Source: Podarcis raffonei (Eukaryota > Chordata > Lepidosauria > Squamata > Lacertidae). From it: DNA of 64,000 nt. The stretch spans positions 46,874,001 through 46,938,000 of the forward strand of contig NC_070614.1 of NCBI RefSeq assembly GCF_027172205.1. The letters run 5' to 3'. The notes below the pieces were generated by a model. That model worked only from the letters and a program-made list of their open reading frames with translations, had not been told where the DNA came from and searched no databases. Below, piece after piece: positions 24,562 through 37,228 of the stretch. Within the stretch, counting starts at the first letter, position 1, and every line of letters starts with the position of its first letter. Made by a program: the position numbers and the translations under genes.

Positions 24562-24868
24562 GTGGCTTATAAAAAGAAAAGGGGGAAGTGTCAGAGATGG
24601 CCATGTTTACCTCATGTACTTAACCCCAGTGGCCCAGGCTACAGGGAGTTCTGTATAATCACTTTCATTCCTGCATATTGCCTATTTTCTTCTGCATTCT
24701 GCAGAGCCTTGAGAGCTTTAGAAAGGTGAACACATTATAGTGCTTAATTGTAGGGAGAGATAATTACTTCTTCAGAGTGCAGATCCTGAATGGCACTTTT
24801 GATAGGAAACATGTTGGCTCTTTTCCACAGTTGGCCAGAAGTCTTCTCTTCTTCCTAAAGAGATGTGA
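24562..24868 (-). promoter_or_regulatory. Candidate promoter region of V2R-C
   Basis: CTTTTTATAAGCC on the minus strand about 135 bp before the ATG, with the shared block at 24700-24868 (ATTATAG, TAATTG, GATAGGAAACATGTTGG, AGTCTTCTC). Sequence is nearly identical to the A and E copies. Confidence 0.5.
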
Positions 24869-25299
24869 CTTGGGACCTCAGTTCCAAATTTCAAACTCCA
24901 AAAGGAGTCTGGGAATATTGGCTGCCACTGTGACTACTGAGAGCTATGTTATAGCCATTTTTTTACAGTAATGAAAAGCATTATTAGAAAGTAAAAGAAA
25001 TCAGAAAGAGGCACTGGAATGGGTGACTATCGAGAGGTCCCTGACCCAGAAACTGACCCTGAAATGCTGCTCTGTAACTGCTATGAACGAAACAAGAAAA
25101 TGGCAGGACTCTACTCTTGAATAATTAGAAGTAGCAATGATGTGAGTAATTGATAGGAGGGTGAATGAGAGTGTGAATGCACCTCCCTGTGAATTCATTC
25201 ACAGCAGTAGCAACAACAAAGTCTCTCTCTGTCTCTTTTTTACACTGAAGGAGTTCAGTTGAAATATGGACATATGTAAGGTCCTGCACTTAAGCAGGA

Positions 25300-25632
25300 A
25301 GAACCATCTGCACAAACATGAGATGAGGGACACCTGCATTGCCAGTAGTACATGTGAAAAGGTTCTAGGGGTCTTAGTTCACCACAACCTTAGCATGAGT
25401 CAACAGTGAAATGCCCACTCTCAGCACAGGAATGGTAGGACCCAAACCAATGGCTTCAAGTTACAAGAAAGTAGATTCTGAGCAAACATAACTAATAACT
25501 TCCTGACTATTCAGCCCTTGGAATGTAAACATATGCCATGGATGCTTTAGCTGAGATTCCTGCATAGCAGGCAGGCTCACTAGATGAATCTTGGCTTCCT
25601 TTCCAACTCTACAATTCTATGTTTCTTTGATA
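25300..25632 (+). mobile_element. CR1-type LINE 3' remnant in the 5' flank of V2R-C
   Basis: Paralog of the copy at 7625-7980, ending in CTACAATTCTATGTTTCTTT. Confidence 0.68.
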
Positions 25633-26014
25633 TATTGAGAAGTAGTGTAACCTGTGTTATTGGTTTAGTTCTAGCCCCAGTCACAATGTACAGTGTTTTG
25701 GCCAATATAACATCAGATCTCCCTGACTGTATTGAGTTTTTAAATCAATAGTCCTCTAACACTTTTCATCAGCCACAGATTGGAATACATCAGGTAGATT
25801 AACAATCTATGCCATTTATGGTGGTTGTCCAATTCACTATTTCTAGTAGGAGTGAAATTCATAGTTTAACTAGGTGTTGTCTACAGGAGTAGTTTCTTCT
25901 GTGTCTCCTAACCTTTCAATAATCACTCTCACTTGATACTCACAACTTCTATTGTTATGAAACAGGGAAACAGGGAGAAAAACTTTTATCTGTGTACATT
26001 CTCTATAACAAGTG

Positions 26015-26016
<2 letters not shown>

Positions 26017-26055
<39 letters not shown>
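26017..26055. repeat. (CA)n microsatellite
   Basis: CA dinucleotide run just upstream of IGHV relic 2. Relics 1 and 3 lack it. Confidence 0.9.
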
Positions 26056-26057
<2 letters not shown>

Positions 26058-26097
26058 CTCTACACTATCATGTTTACTGGTACCTGCCTTTTTAAAA

Positions 26098-26975
26098 ACT
26101 GACTCAAGTGGATTCAGAATTGAAAAAACCTGGATAATCTGTTCAAAGGCAGTATTCTATGAATGGATTTCTTGTGATTGACTACAGGATGAGTTGGATA
26201 AGGCAGAAATCAGGGAAAGGACTGCAACAGCTGGTGTGGTACTCGAAATCTTAACAAACCTATGTCCATGCCATCCAAGGACGCTTGTAGCATCCAAGGA
26301 CAGCTCCAGCTTTTGTCTACAAATGAACAATCTGACTGCCTGTGCTGGGACCTGGGGTAACCCAAGCAACACAGTCCAGATCCAGTCCCAAATCCAAGGG
26401 TTCCACGAGGAGTCAGTCCGACAGGGCCGAGGCAGGACACGAGGCAGGAAACCAGGCAAGGTCAGGCACAGGATCACAGGCAGGTTCTGGCAAACAGCAA
26501 CATTGCTCCTGCAACCTGGGACAGGGTTCAGCAGCCTTTTATCTCTGTTGGGGTAATGGTCGGTCCTGATCCCCTGGTGACTCATCTCCCTGTCTTGCCT
26601 GAAGGCGAGCGTTGCTCCTGCGAGTACTCAGGTCTCTCCTTCTCTCAGACCTCAGTCTCTGCAGCTCAGGAGATGTCAGTGGGTTACTAGACCCAGAGGC
26701 CACTTAAGCCTCTCCTGACCCAACTGGTAGTGGAGCAACTGTAAGTGATTGCCCAGCTGGAGGCAACAAGGTAATCCCCGCATCTGGAGCCAGGGCAGGC
26801 TCAGGCCCTTGACTCAGCCCAGCTGGTGCTTGTTGCAGGGGAACCTGTGCAGACTGGGGCTCTTCAGAATCAGGCCCCAGACTAGCCGCCTGAGGCAAAG
26901 GATCTGGTGTGGCCTGAGACTCCTCTGAGTCCAAGCCCGAGTCCCAGGCCATCACTCTGTGCACGGGACACAACT
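26098..26975 (+). pseudogene. IGHV relic 2, interrupted by a lone LTR
   Basis: Paralog of relic 1 in the 5' flank of V2R-C. It begins inside FR1 (LTQVDSELKKPG), keeps MSWIRQKSGKGLQQLVWY (FR2) and a better FR3 (KDSSSFCLQMNNLTA, with the Leu-Gln-Met typical of VH). Sequence homologous to relic 1 stops at 26340, where an LTR-like segment begins, and resumes at about 26955 with the CTGTGCACGGGACACAACT end, equivalent to the YYC/heptamer area. Stops and frame breaks are present. Position and orientation are the same as relic 1: plus strand, divergent from the V2R. Confidence 0.8.
26341..26954 (-). mobile_element. Fossil lone LTR (endogenous retrovirus or LTR retrotransposon)
   Basis: On the minus strand the 614-bp segment runs TG...CA, with a TATA-like GATAAAAGG and a CT/GGACT-rich end as in vertebrate LTRs. 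It is absent from the paralogous sites in A and E. No internal region and no clear target duplication are seen. Family unassigned; broken, single LTR. Confidence 0.55.
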
Positions 26976-27216
26976 ATCATTCATAAACCCTTGTGATAAA
27001 GCAAGTTTGGAAGGAATTGTCTAGGAGGAGAGATCAAGAGACACTGTTGTCAGGTCAAAACTGATGGGGAACCTTTTGTCTGTTCACACAGTGGGAATGC
27101 AAAGATTCTTCTTCTATTATTGGAAGAAAATGGGGTATGAACTTTATCTGGGCATAACATGCTGCTAATGAAGAGATAGTTCTGTTTTTCCACAAGAAAA
27201 CCACCATCCTCTAACC

Positions 27217-27540
27217 CAGGGGTAGGCAACCTAAGGCCCAGAGACCAGATGTGGCGCAATTGCCTTCTCAATCTGGCCCGTGGACGGTCCGGGAATCAGC
27301 GTGTTTTTACATGAGTGGAATGTGTCCTTTTCTTTACAATGCATCTCTGGGTTATTTGTGGGGCCGGCCTGGTGTTTTTATATGACTAGAATGTGTGCTT
27401 TTATTTAAAATGCATCTATGGGTTGTTTGTGGGGCATAGGAATTCATTCATCCCCCCCCCAAAAAAAAATATAGATCGGCCCACCACATGGTTTGAGGGA
27501 TGGTGGACTGGCCCATGGCTGAAAAAGGTTGCTGACCCTG
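27217..27540. mobile_element. hAT-like MITE
   Basis: Ends CAGGGGTAGGCAACCT and AGGTTGCTGACCCTG are inverted repeats. Eight-base target duplication CTCTAACC at 27209-27216 and 27541-27548. Confidence 0.85.
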
Positions 27541-27548
27541 CTCTAACC

Positions 27549-27964
27549 CAAGATAAAATAAAGCTTATTTGAAGAAAGAAGTTGCAGTACTGGTTTTTAA
27601 CATCCACACAGAACAGAACATAGATAACAAAATTCTTTTTAATTATGATTGGCAGTGGCAAAATATTAATATAGTGCAGATGTTCACCACATCTATAATG
27701 ATAAGCCTAGGAGGTACATGGAAAAAGTAACCAGGAGGATGTCAGTCTATTTGCCCCCCCCCCCATGTCTGAAGTGTATTAGAGGGAAATCAAGGTCCAC
27801 ACAGATTGTTCTATACCCCAGTAAAAGAGACGCTCAATCCCAGATTCTTCTTCAGGACCCCCATATTATTCATTTTGAATGCAGTAGCAAAGGCTAACAC
27901 TTTTTTAAATGTGTTTTGCATATGCCGACATGCATAACTGCTGAGTAGAAAATGAATGAACACA
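27549..27964. other. Intergenic DNA between V2R-C and V2R-D
   Basis: Nothing coding recognised; contains only short homopolymer runs. Confidence 0.5.
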
Positions 27965-28600
27965 ACAAGTGTCTGGGATTTAAACAGCGACAACTTTATT
28001 GATTTCGGATGTAGGAAGCTTTGGCATAGGCATTGAGCATGTATCCCTCTAAGCCACCCTGCTGGAGGACTGAGGTATGACAGGGTGTCTTCAGGGATGG
28101 AATCCTTGCAAAACGCAGGTTTACAAGGATGGCCCCCTAATGCTGAGGGAAGCTCTCTGGCCCACTAGCCCTACGCTCTTGACTCTTTGGTCAGAGACTT
28201 CCCTCTAGTCCCCTCTAACGAGGTACCCTGTTAATGCCGACACAGGGAACAGTGGTTGGGTGAGTCACCACTTCACCACACCCCTTTGGATGAAAGACTA
28301 TAGGATTCCGCCCAAGGCCTAAACTGCCAAAGTTGTCACTAGTGCTATGAGGAAGGTGAAACCTCCAGAGCAGGGGAAATTCCTTCCCGTCTCTGAATAT
28401 GGCAACTGCCAAAAGACCACACCAAAGCCCAGCTAGCTGAAAAGGAATGGTCAGAGCAGTAATCAACAATCAATTAAGGGTGGGTGATGCTCCCAGTCAA
28501 CTGGATACTATGCAAAAAGTTTCCGGCACCCTCCCCAGGCCTCTGTAGATTAACTTGTTTGAAGAATGCGTTTGATGGGAACCAGTGAGCTTCCTATGGC
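27965..28600 (-). mobile_element. Fossil retroelement 3' region, possibly DIRS/Ngaro-type
   Basis: In reverse the segment reaches CAATAAAGTTGTCGCTG, a polyadenylation-type end, and shares interspersed blocks with 35780-36560 (such as CCTCATAGCA...GACAACT). The family label is inferred from that link and the 63291 element. Broken; end coordinates approximate. Confidence 0.4.
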
Positions 28601-28619
28601 GGGAACCTGTGGCTCTCCA

Positions 28620-28720
28620 GATACTACACTACAAAACCACAGAGTTGAAGAGTTCGATGGGACAATAAGGGTCATTCAGTCCAACTCCCTTTTGAACTGC
28701 ACCTCTTGTTACCATCCTTG
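28620..28720. mobile_element. CR1-type LINE remnant
   Basis: AGGGTCATTCAGTCCAACTC and the preceding GAGTTGAAGAG are typical of squamate CR1 pieces; a similar piece lies at 57845-57925. Confidence 0.45.
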
Positions 28721-28792
28721 CTAGGGCTGATGCGAGTAGGAGTCCAGAATCATGCAATGAATCCTTATTTTATGTAATATGAAATAAAATGC

Positions 28793-29024
28793 AATTGTAC
28801 CTTCGTTCTCGAATGGAATCCGTGCAGGAAGTCCGTTCCACTTCCAAAAATGTTTGAAAACCAAGGCACGGCTTCTGATTGACTGCAGGAACTGCCTGCA
28901 CTCAATTGGAAGCTGCGGAAGCGGCGTCAGACATTCGGCTTCCAAAAATAGTTCACAATTGTTTGTGGAGTTAGGCAGCCAAAATGTTCGAGAACCAAGC
29001 TGTTTGAAAACCAAGGTACAACTG
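28793..29024. mobile_element. MITE of a second Tc1/mariner-like subfamily (diverged)
   Basis: Ends TTGTACCTTCGTTCTCGAA and AAACCAAGGTACAACTG are inverted repeats related to 36994-37228 and 40566-40790. The outermost bases have decayed. Confidence 0.65.
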
Positions 29025-29501
29025 CACTATATAACAATGCAATTTTGTATTAGTATGTTCACTTTTAGCAAATGGTGATTTCACTTCTGTTCTGACCATT
29101 TTTCATTTGTGCGTTAGACTTTATTATTATTTTAAAAGACATTATCTATTTTATGTAAACTGCTTAGATTATATGGGTGATTAAGCAGCATGTAAATCTG
29201 AACAAATGATTAAACAAAGTCATCTTGAGGGCCACAGGTTTGTCACGCCTGATACAGAGAAAGAGAGGTTGAGTGGGAGACAAATGGAAAGGCACATTTC
29301 CTCTGCTGCATAAACATTTCACAAATATACAATGTCTGGAAGAAAAGTATTATATCATCAATTTGCCTGTCATGCTGTCTTTCTTATCCGAAGACATTGT
29401 GAATTCAAAGAAGCTTTAGTAATGTTCTAGTAAGCCATATGGTCCTCAAACCTATATCCAACCCACCTAATAATATGATAGATACAAAACATGTTGATAA
29501 T

Positions 29502-32500
29502 TTAACACTTTTTTCTTATTAGTTGTTCCCTGCTGTTTAGTTCAGGCCTCAGAACAATGATGTAGCATTTAGGGGAAAAGATGCAACCCAGCAACCCACA
29601 ACAGGAAGCCAATATCGAGAAGATCTCTACAGCCACCATGTATTTTCCTCGGGTGCTCAGGTAGGTTGGAACAAAGGAGAGCCATATGCTGCAAAATGCT
29701 AGCATGCTGAAGGTGATGAACTTGGCTTCATTAAAACTGTCCGGTAAGTTGCGGGCAAGGAATGCCACAAGGAAACTGGCAATGGCCAAAAGGCCTAAGT
29801 AACCGAGGACACAATAAAACATGGCAACAGACCCTTCATTACATTGCACAATGATTTCTTCCGTTACTGACTGCATGTCTAAATCAGGGAATGGGGGAGA
29901 GGTTGCCAACCAGAAGGTGCAAATGCTCACTTGAATGGAAGTGCAGGAAAGGAGAATGGAATATACTAGTCTTTTCCCCACCCATTTCTGCATCCTAGAT
30001 CTAGGCTTTGTGGCCATAAATGCCAGAGAAACTATGGTGGTTTTGGCCAACACGCAAGAAACTGCCATGGAGAAGATGATGCCAAAAGCAGATTGTCGGA
30101 GAAGGCAGGTCACTTTCCCAGGTTGGCCAAGGAAAAGCAAAGATGAGAGGAAGCAGAGCAGGAGGGAGATGAGGAGAGTGTAGGTGAGTCCCCGGTTGTT
30201 GGCTTTCACTATGGGGGTGTCTCTGTGCTTAATAAATATTCCTAGCATCAAGGCTGTAATGAGGGAAAATGAAATAGCAACAGCGGCTAATGTAACCCCT
30301 AAATTTTCTTTATAAGATAGAAAATGAATAGTTTTGTGGATGCACTCATTTTTATTCTTGTTTGGATACTGATCTTCTGGGCATTTGAAGCAGTCATCCA
30401 TATCTGAAAAATAGAACAAGGGGTGTGGGAGAGAGCGATCCAAATCCAGCGTATATTCATTGACTACAGTCAAATTAATGATGGCAAAATGACAAGATAT
30501 ACCAGTCTGGTTTGAAATCTTCCCCTCTGGGCATGGAGCACAGTCATAGCAGCAAAACTTCTCCCCTTCCTTCATTTTCTTTTGACACCCAGGGTGGCAA
30601 TGCACATTGCACATACCAAGGGGACGCACCTACCCATAAGAAAGATTAGAATGAGAAATACATGAAGTTGTTTACGTTAGGAGAGCTGTACATATAGATA
30701 TGCAGATCTACTTCAGTACACGAGGCTGGTATCTGAGGGCCATATTGCCTCATGATAACCTTCCAGGGACCATTTCTTGTGCTGGGTGGTGATAAAGACC
30801 AAAGTGGGTGAAGCAAAATACGCATTTCTTACCTTTGTACAGTAGGATACATACATATACCATCCAGACTGAATGACTCAAGGAAGGCTAGTGTTGCCTG
30901 GGCACAGTCCCATCATACAACTACAGACATACTCGCAGGACTTGGGGTTCCTCACCTCTACACTCCCACATCCCCTAGAAATTTACACCTTAATTACCTA
31001 CCATTTTTAAGCAATGTCCAGCAAACATTAGATGTGTTTCTGTGCATGGTGTCCTTAATTATGTGTAAAAAGGCAACATTTTTTCCCACAATAGGAACAG
31101 AGATTTCTGGCATGTTGGTGGCAAAGTCACATCAATACTTTTTAATGGAGTTTGATGGCCCATCAGTTTAGGCAGAATAGGAAATTAATGCCTCAATTTA
31201 GAGCAGAAGATTGACATTTCTGTATTTAGAAAGTGATTTCCCTGACTCTTTTCATCATTCACAATGGTTGGGTTAGCCAGAAAAGGTAGTTTGTAGTTCA
31301 ATTGCTGCCTTATTTGAAAGCACAGGATTTGTCCAGAGAACCCAAGAACTCATACCTGGTTAAACAATCTGTGCCACACAATTCCATCCTCATTAATGAT
31401 GAATGGTTGTCCTTCAGGAGCATTGAGATCCACCCTTCCAATTTTTACTTTAAGGAATGACTTGTTTGGGAATGTGACCATATTTAGAATGTCAAACCCA
31501 CCTTCCATCTCCCTTTCTGCATTAAAGGACACAACTTCGTTTGCTGGGTTGTTAAATGAAACGCCTTGAAGAAATGGATGGAGCTAGTTGAAAAATAAAG
31601 AACATTAGAAATGTGGTGCAAAATGAATTCAGATTGAAATGATTAACAGGCACAACCGTAGAAGGAAATACATGTATACTAAGAACATGTTGTCAGAGTT
31701 GTTGTCACTTTGTACTGAACTGCCCATTGAAATTAGAAGAGTGTGTTGTGAAATCATTACCTGCCAAGGCTGCAGACGGCTAGGTCCAGCATTCTTATCA
31801 ATTACCATTGATCTGGGCTTGGATCTGGAGAGGTCCATGGTGTTCAGAGCATGAGCAATAGCATAGACAGCATTATAGATACTATAGCTGTGTCCAGTCA
31901 TGTGCATTTCAAAAACACCTGCAGGGAGAGTGTCCAGCTTCTCTTCTCCAGTACATGTGTCATCATCCACCAGAGGCATCTCTTGATCTGGAAATAAGCA
32001 ATCAAACGCTTGCTCCCAGAAATTTTGGAGAAAACCATCTCTTTGTGTCCAATTTGGTTTCACAGTCTGAAGAAATTCCTTGAAACCTAGAATAACTTTT
32101 GAGTGAGTTGTGAAGGAAATGGCACCTTCAAAGATCTGAAAATCCCAGAATCTTTCCATGCCTGTCATTATGAAATCTATCTGTGTTGTCAAGATCCACA
32201 CCTTTCCAAAGGATGTGCTTTCTTTTCTGAAGGGATCTAACATAATTATATACGCTCTCAGCAATAGAAAGGTCAAGGTTTCTCCATAAATGATAATTAC
32301 ATTGACATCTATTTTTCTTAAAAGTTCAAACACATTTGAAGCTTTGACCACAGGATCATTCAGAGAAGGCAGCTGGGTTTGTTGTGGGAGTCTTTCTGTG
32401 AAGGCTGAACAGATTCCATTCTGGGAAAACAATGGCTCTAGGGTCTTCAAGAAAAATTCTCCAATGTTATCATCCACAACAAAGAGTCCGACCCATGTCC

Positions 32501-34859
32501 ATCTAAAATATCGAAATAACCTGATAATCCCCATATACTGATGGGCTTCATTTGGGACCAAACCATAAAAGGAAGATATGTGCATTTTTCTAATCTCCTC
32601 TGAGGCAAAGGAACCATATGCAAGCTAAAACAAAATGCACAGTCCTTGTAGAGACAAGTAAGAAATAGTCTCAGTGTGCAAATGAATGATTATACCATAA
32701 ATATCAGTTGCAGGATTTTTCAGTAATACCATTATTTGCTTCCTAATCTGTGCCTGTCAAAAGTTTAATTTACTACCTCTCTTTCACAGCACCCACTATG
32801 TTTATCTTGATAAGATTTAAGATGTTTCCCATAAAGGCAGAGGTATCAAGAGACAGGTTTTTGTGGATGTCATATGAACTAATAGGGACAACTGGAGAGG
32901 AGGTCCATATTGGTGAGGTGGTCATCTTTGCATTGTAGCAGCTGATACACAAATGAGAACTAGGTGAATACATAAAAGTTTTACTTGAGCTCTCATGGAC
33001 ATGCAATTAAGCTTAATATTGGAATCGTAGACTTGATGAGGTGGAAGGGATCCAAATGTCAACCATAACAAGAACGTCCAGACCTGTAGGCTTACAATCT
33101 TAACCCTACTCCCAGCACACACACCCAAATAGACACTGGAAGAAGGACAGGGAAGGAAAAGGAAAATCAAAATTCAGACACCATTTTCAAAGCAGCTGTT
33201 CCTATAATGACCAAATGGCACAGTTCGGGGTGCTGGGCCTCCAGAAAAGCAGATGAAATGAGGCCTGCTTCCTGACTCTCCCACTGATGGAAGGGCTGGA
33301 TGCCAGTGAGAGTTAAGGGACAGGAGGACTGACAGACCTAGCTGGTCACAGTAGAGCCAGTGGAGTGACTATTGCTTCCCAGTTCTTGTTCTGCTGGAAT
33401 GGCATGTATGTTAGGATAGGCACATTGGTGTCATGGCAGCCATGAAATCCTGGACCATTCATACTCAGTGGCTTCTGTGTGGATGCTTAGAATAATCAGG
33501 AGAGTCTGCAACATCATATCGAAGCCATCTTCCTCTTACCTATTCACTATGTCACTCTCCCAACGCTTACCTGTGGAATCTTGTAGAGTCCCAAGATTTC
33601 TGCCACATGGAAGGAGGTAGAAAAGCCCAGTCCACCAATGATGGCTTTGATATTTTTCTGACGACCACATTCAAAGTTGGGGACAAATCTATGCAATTTG
33701 AAGAGCAGGGCTAGAGTGTTTTGATAGGTCATCCTCACATCATGGTAGCTGTCATAGATGTGGAAACCAAGCGTGACATTGGGCAAGAGCTTGGGGTTCT
33801 TGTTGATCTCCTTTATGGCAAATGCCAAGGCGAGAGAGTGCTGGTAGAACTTGGTCACCGTGCTGGCAATAGAGTTAAGCAACTATTTTAGAAGAGAATT
33901 CTAGCACTCATTCAGGTCTAATACCACAAATCATGGCGCAAACCATTGTAGTAGTATGAGGTGCATAGGAACCCATGCTTTACCAGAGCACAATGCCATA
34001 AAAGAGAACTGTGTGTTATGTTGTGTGGCAGTGGCTTCTTCTCCTGTCTTTATTGTGTGTATATAGTGTTGAGTGTATGGCACATTGGTGTAAATCAATA
34101 AATAAAAATGTGCAAATGACTGGCAGCATATTTTCCATATTTATTTATTCATTTCGCAGATTATTTCACAAGACTAATCACCCCAAATTCCTTTGGGAAA
34201 TGGATTCATTGGTAGATGTCTGTGTGTGTTGAAGGGGGGTGGGTGATACCTGTAATACATACATAAGGCTTTAGTAAAGTGCAAATGAAATAAATGAACT
34301 GAGAAGGAGGAGGAGCCCTACTTTGGACCAATCATACCTAAGCATGTGTCATCAACTCTGACTGACAACCGCCTTCCAGGGTTTCAGAAATGGAGTCCCA
34401 GTCCTATCTGGCGATGCCAAGAATTGAACCTTGAACTTTCTGCATACATAGCCTCTACGGATGGTCTATGGCCCTTCCTACATGTACATTTGTTGAACAT
34501 CCTGCCACTCATATACACCATCTTTGAGATCTGGAAAAACTTGTAAGATGGGTGACTTACTGGGTAACATCAAACAATTTCTGAGAAGGATGCTCATTGA
34601 ATGAAATTCCATGGAAAACATACATGATTTGAGATCCAACGCCGCCAATGAGGATGCCACCTGGCTGGTACCATTCATGTGGAACAGGGACAGGGTCAGA
34701 TGTGGGGCATTTAATAGTCTCTTCTTTGCACACAATGAGAGGCAATAGAAGCAGGAACATCAGAAGCCACAACATCCTAGCACCCAGCCCTATTCTACCA
34801 TGTCCCCTGCAGCAGCTGCATGGTGTCAATACATCTCTTAAGAAAAACCAATTCGTCAT
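29502..34859 (-). CDS. V2R-D: intact vomeronasal type-2 receptor gene
   Basis: Exons: 1 34561-34859, 2 33571-33862, 3 31761-32624, 4 31356-31583, 5 30503-30629, 6 29502-30403. All are open, with canonical borders and the same phases as the other loci. Starting at 34859 gives 903 residues. The Met at 34775 ([16 protein letters not shown]) gives a more ordinary signal peptide and is preferred. The ligand-binding exons differ clearly from A/C/E ([24 protein letters not shown]) and resemble B. Exon 5 encodes [18 protein letters not shown] and exon 6 the complete seven-helix domain ending in [15 protein letters not shown]. Oddity: the last intron (30404-30502, 99 bp) has no stop in the reading frame, so exons 5 and 6 also form one continuous open frame. 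Confidence 0.92.
34315..34480 (-). mobile_element. MIR-like tRNA-derived SINE relic in the intron 1 of V2R-D
   Basis: Reverse complement reads AAGGTTCAATTCTTGGCATC, GAAACCCTGGAAGGC and GTCAGTCAGAGTTGATGAC, as in common amniote MIR-like elements. Confidence 0.5.
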
Positions 34860-35036
34860 AATTTTAGGATCAGCAGAGATATAACTGCAAGCCTTGAATA
34901 AAAGCAGACATCACAAATTATCCAATTTTGAAGTCTGGGTTGTAAGACACACAAACACAAGGCAGAAATAGCATAAAACAAACTTGCAGAGCCATGCCTC
35001 CCTCTTTGCCCTTCCTTCCAACTCTCCATAGTACAG

Positions 35037-35262
35037 GGGTTTATTTATAACCACTTTCAGGCTTGCATATCCTTTGTTTTTTCATGTCTTCTGTAAAGCC
35101 TCTGGAACTTCAGACATGTGGACAAATTATAGTGCTTGAGATAATTTGGGGGTGGGGGTGCAATTTTCTCTTTGTGGAGAGGATATTTAGTGAAACTTTT
35201 TGTAGGAGGCATGTTTTTTTGAAGTCAGACCACAAGTCTTCTCTGCTCTCTAAAGGGAAATG
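35037..35262 (-). promoter_or_regulatory. Candidate promoter region of V2R-D
   Basis: GGTTATAAATAAACC on the minus strand at about 35037-35052 is a strong TATA-box match. The shared block at 35096-35262 keeps CAAATTATAGTG and AAGTCTTCTCTGCTC although the rest has diverged. Confidence 0.5.
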
Positions 35263-35779
35263 GGGCTTTATGGTGAAGTCATTGGTTTGAGTAGAGAACA
35301 CAATATACTGGTAGACCTGGGAGGTGTGGAAACAAGTTTTTTTTTTGCTTCATAACAAGATGAGAAGTACAGGTTCCATATTTTGAAGGTGAGCAAACAC
35401 CAACAAGAAACTGATCTCCTCATTTCATCCATGAGGTCATGGTAGCGGACCAGAATCCAATGTGCCCTACACCTGACATCATATAGTATGTGAGATGTGA
35501 GGCAAGATTGTTGGGTCTCTAGAAAAACACAGAACATTGTAACTATTTACAAGGAGCTCCACAAGACGACCCTGTAAAGCTCTTTCCAAGGTGCTACACT
35601 GAGCCATGTTTATCAAGGTTTTTTCTTAACAAGACCTGACAATCATATCAAGTCCTGCCCAACCCTTTGCAAAATGCTCCAGAAGATGGCATTTTGTAAA
35701 ATGATTTGCACTCAGACAATTATCTGGTTTTGTGAAGTCCATTGTAAGGTCAAACTGTGTCATTATGATGATAAGCTTG
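35263..35779. other. 5' flank of V2R-D
   Basis: No gene or repeat recognised. Confidence 0.4.
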
Positions 35780-36560
35780 CTCTCCCCTTTTGGTGCAGCA
35801 ACATTGCAGGATGGCGAGGCTCCAGTGGGGCCTCGACAAGGGAACCACGGCTTCGGTGCTCTTCCTGATAGGCAGCGAGGGCATCAGTAGCCAGATCTTG
35901 GCTTGCATCCAACTTTGGCAAATGGGAATGGAGGCTGGGACTTGGGCTGTGCCAGGAGGTAGGGCCGATGGAGTGGAAAGCCTTCCTTTGGGTCCACCCC
36001 ATAGCCATTTAAGCATCCCAAGCCTGGGGCACTACCTGTTTGTTCCTTCGTCCGGTTTCCCTGCCCACCCATCCTTGGTTTTAGCTGATAGTTAAGAACC
36101 TTGCTGTCGCTGTGGTGGTTGCCGTTTTATGGGGCTGGGTAGGAATTTGTCCACCGGACCAATTGGCTCTTACCTGGTGGTTTTTTCCTACCTCATAGCA
36201 ATCGTCACAACTGGGTTGGGCATTGGAGCAATCCTTTGTTTTGGATGAAGGAGAAGTTGTAGTCTTTGCTTGCCCCTCCAAACACTGGGATATCCCATTA
36301 AAGGGATCTGGGAGGAGTGGTCATGTCTGCGTGCTCAGGCGGGGCCAGAGCCAAAGGCACTCCACCAGACAGAGGTCCCTGTGGGGGTCACACTATTTGA
36401 TTTAAGTCTTAGGAACCCCCACCTGGGTTGACCTACATGTCACTTCTGCCTTGTGGGCTGGAAGTATTTTGATTGCTGCCATGCCCAAGCCAAGCCTCTT
36501 TCATTTGTATTCAATAAAGTTGTGGCATGGTTTGATCCAAACCAGTCTTATTGGTCTTTT
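35780..36560 (+). mobile_element. Fossil retroelement 3' region, possibly DIRS/Ngaro-type
   Basis: GC-richer than its surroundings and ends in TTCAATAAAGTTGTGGC. It shares blocks in the same order with the reverse of 27965-28600. No enzyme domain can be read with confidence. Broken; family inferred, boundaries approximate. Confidence 0.42.
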
Positions 36561-36993
36561 ATTTATTTTGGTTGGAGACTGGCGAGCATGGTGCCCAAAC
36601 CAGCATGTGAATGAAACATGTACAGTCACCCACATCTGCCCAACTTGGCCTGCAAGGGGTTGGGGTTAGAGTGAACTGGTCCACTGGCTACATGTGTCCA
36701 ATGGTGAAGTCATTTCCATGACTAGGGAAACCAAAGCTGTAGTAATCAAGAAATGCAGACAACATTTCCTTAAAAGTTGAGCTGCAACTTATATTTTTAG
36801 ATCAGAAGTGTTAGAGGGTAGAGTTCAAAAGGAGAGCTGGCATTTCTCTGCAAATCTCAAGAGTACTATTGGCACAGAATTGGGCAAGTTTATGAGATGG
36901 TATTTAGGAAAACTGTACTTTAAGAAAATGGCATTGCTGACACCATAACACTCTTGTTACCTACCCCTTCCAGTAACTACAGAATTGCTATTA
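36561..36993. other. Conserved intergenic segment
   Basis: About 36700-36980 matches 8920-9190 (GACTAGGGAAACCAAA, ACATTTCCTTAAAAGT and TATTTAGGAAAACTGTACTT), so both belong to the duplicated V2R unit. Confidence 0.6.
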
Positions 36994-37228
36994 CAGTGGT
37001 ACCTTAGTTCTCAAACTTAATCTGTTCTGGAAGTCGCAAACCCAGAAGTGACTACTCTGGTTTACAAACTACTTTTGGAAGCTGAACGTCCGACGGTGCT
37101 TCTGCAGTTTCCAATTGAGTGCAGGAAGTTCCTGCTGCCAATCAGGAGCCATGATTTGGTTTTTAAACATTTTTGGAAGTTGAACGGACTTCCGGAACGG
37201 ATTACGTTTGACTTCCAAGGTACGACTG
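36994..37228. mobile_element. MITE, second Tc1/mariner-like subfamily
   Basis: Ends CAGTGGTACCTTAGTTCTCA and CCAAGGTACGACTG, flanked by TA. Confidence 0.8.

Noticed and set aside
26704-26973. 89-codon Pro/Ala/Gln-rich frame
   Set aside because: Lies in the LTR fossil; treated as noncoding.
28215-28469. 84-codon minus-strand frame
   Set aside because: Within the retroelement fossil and without a recognisable domain.
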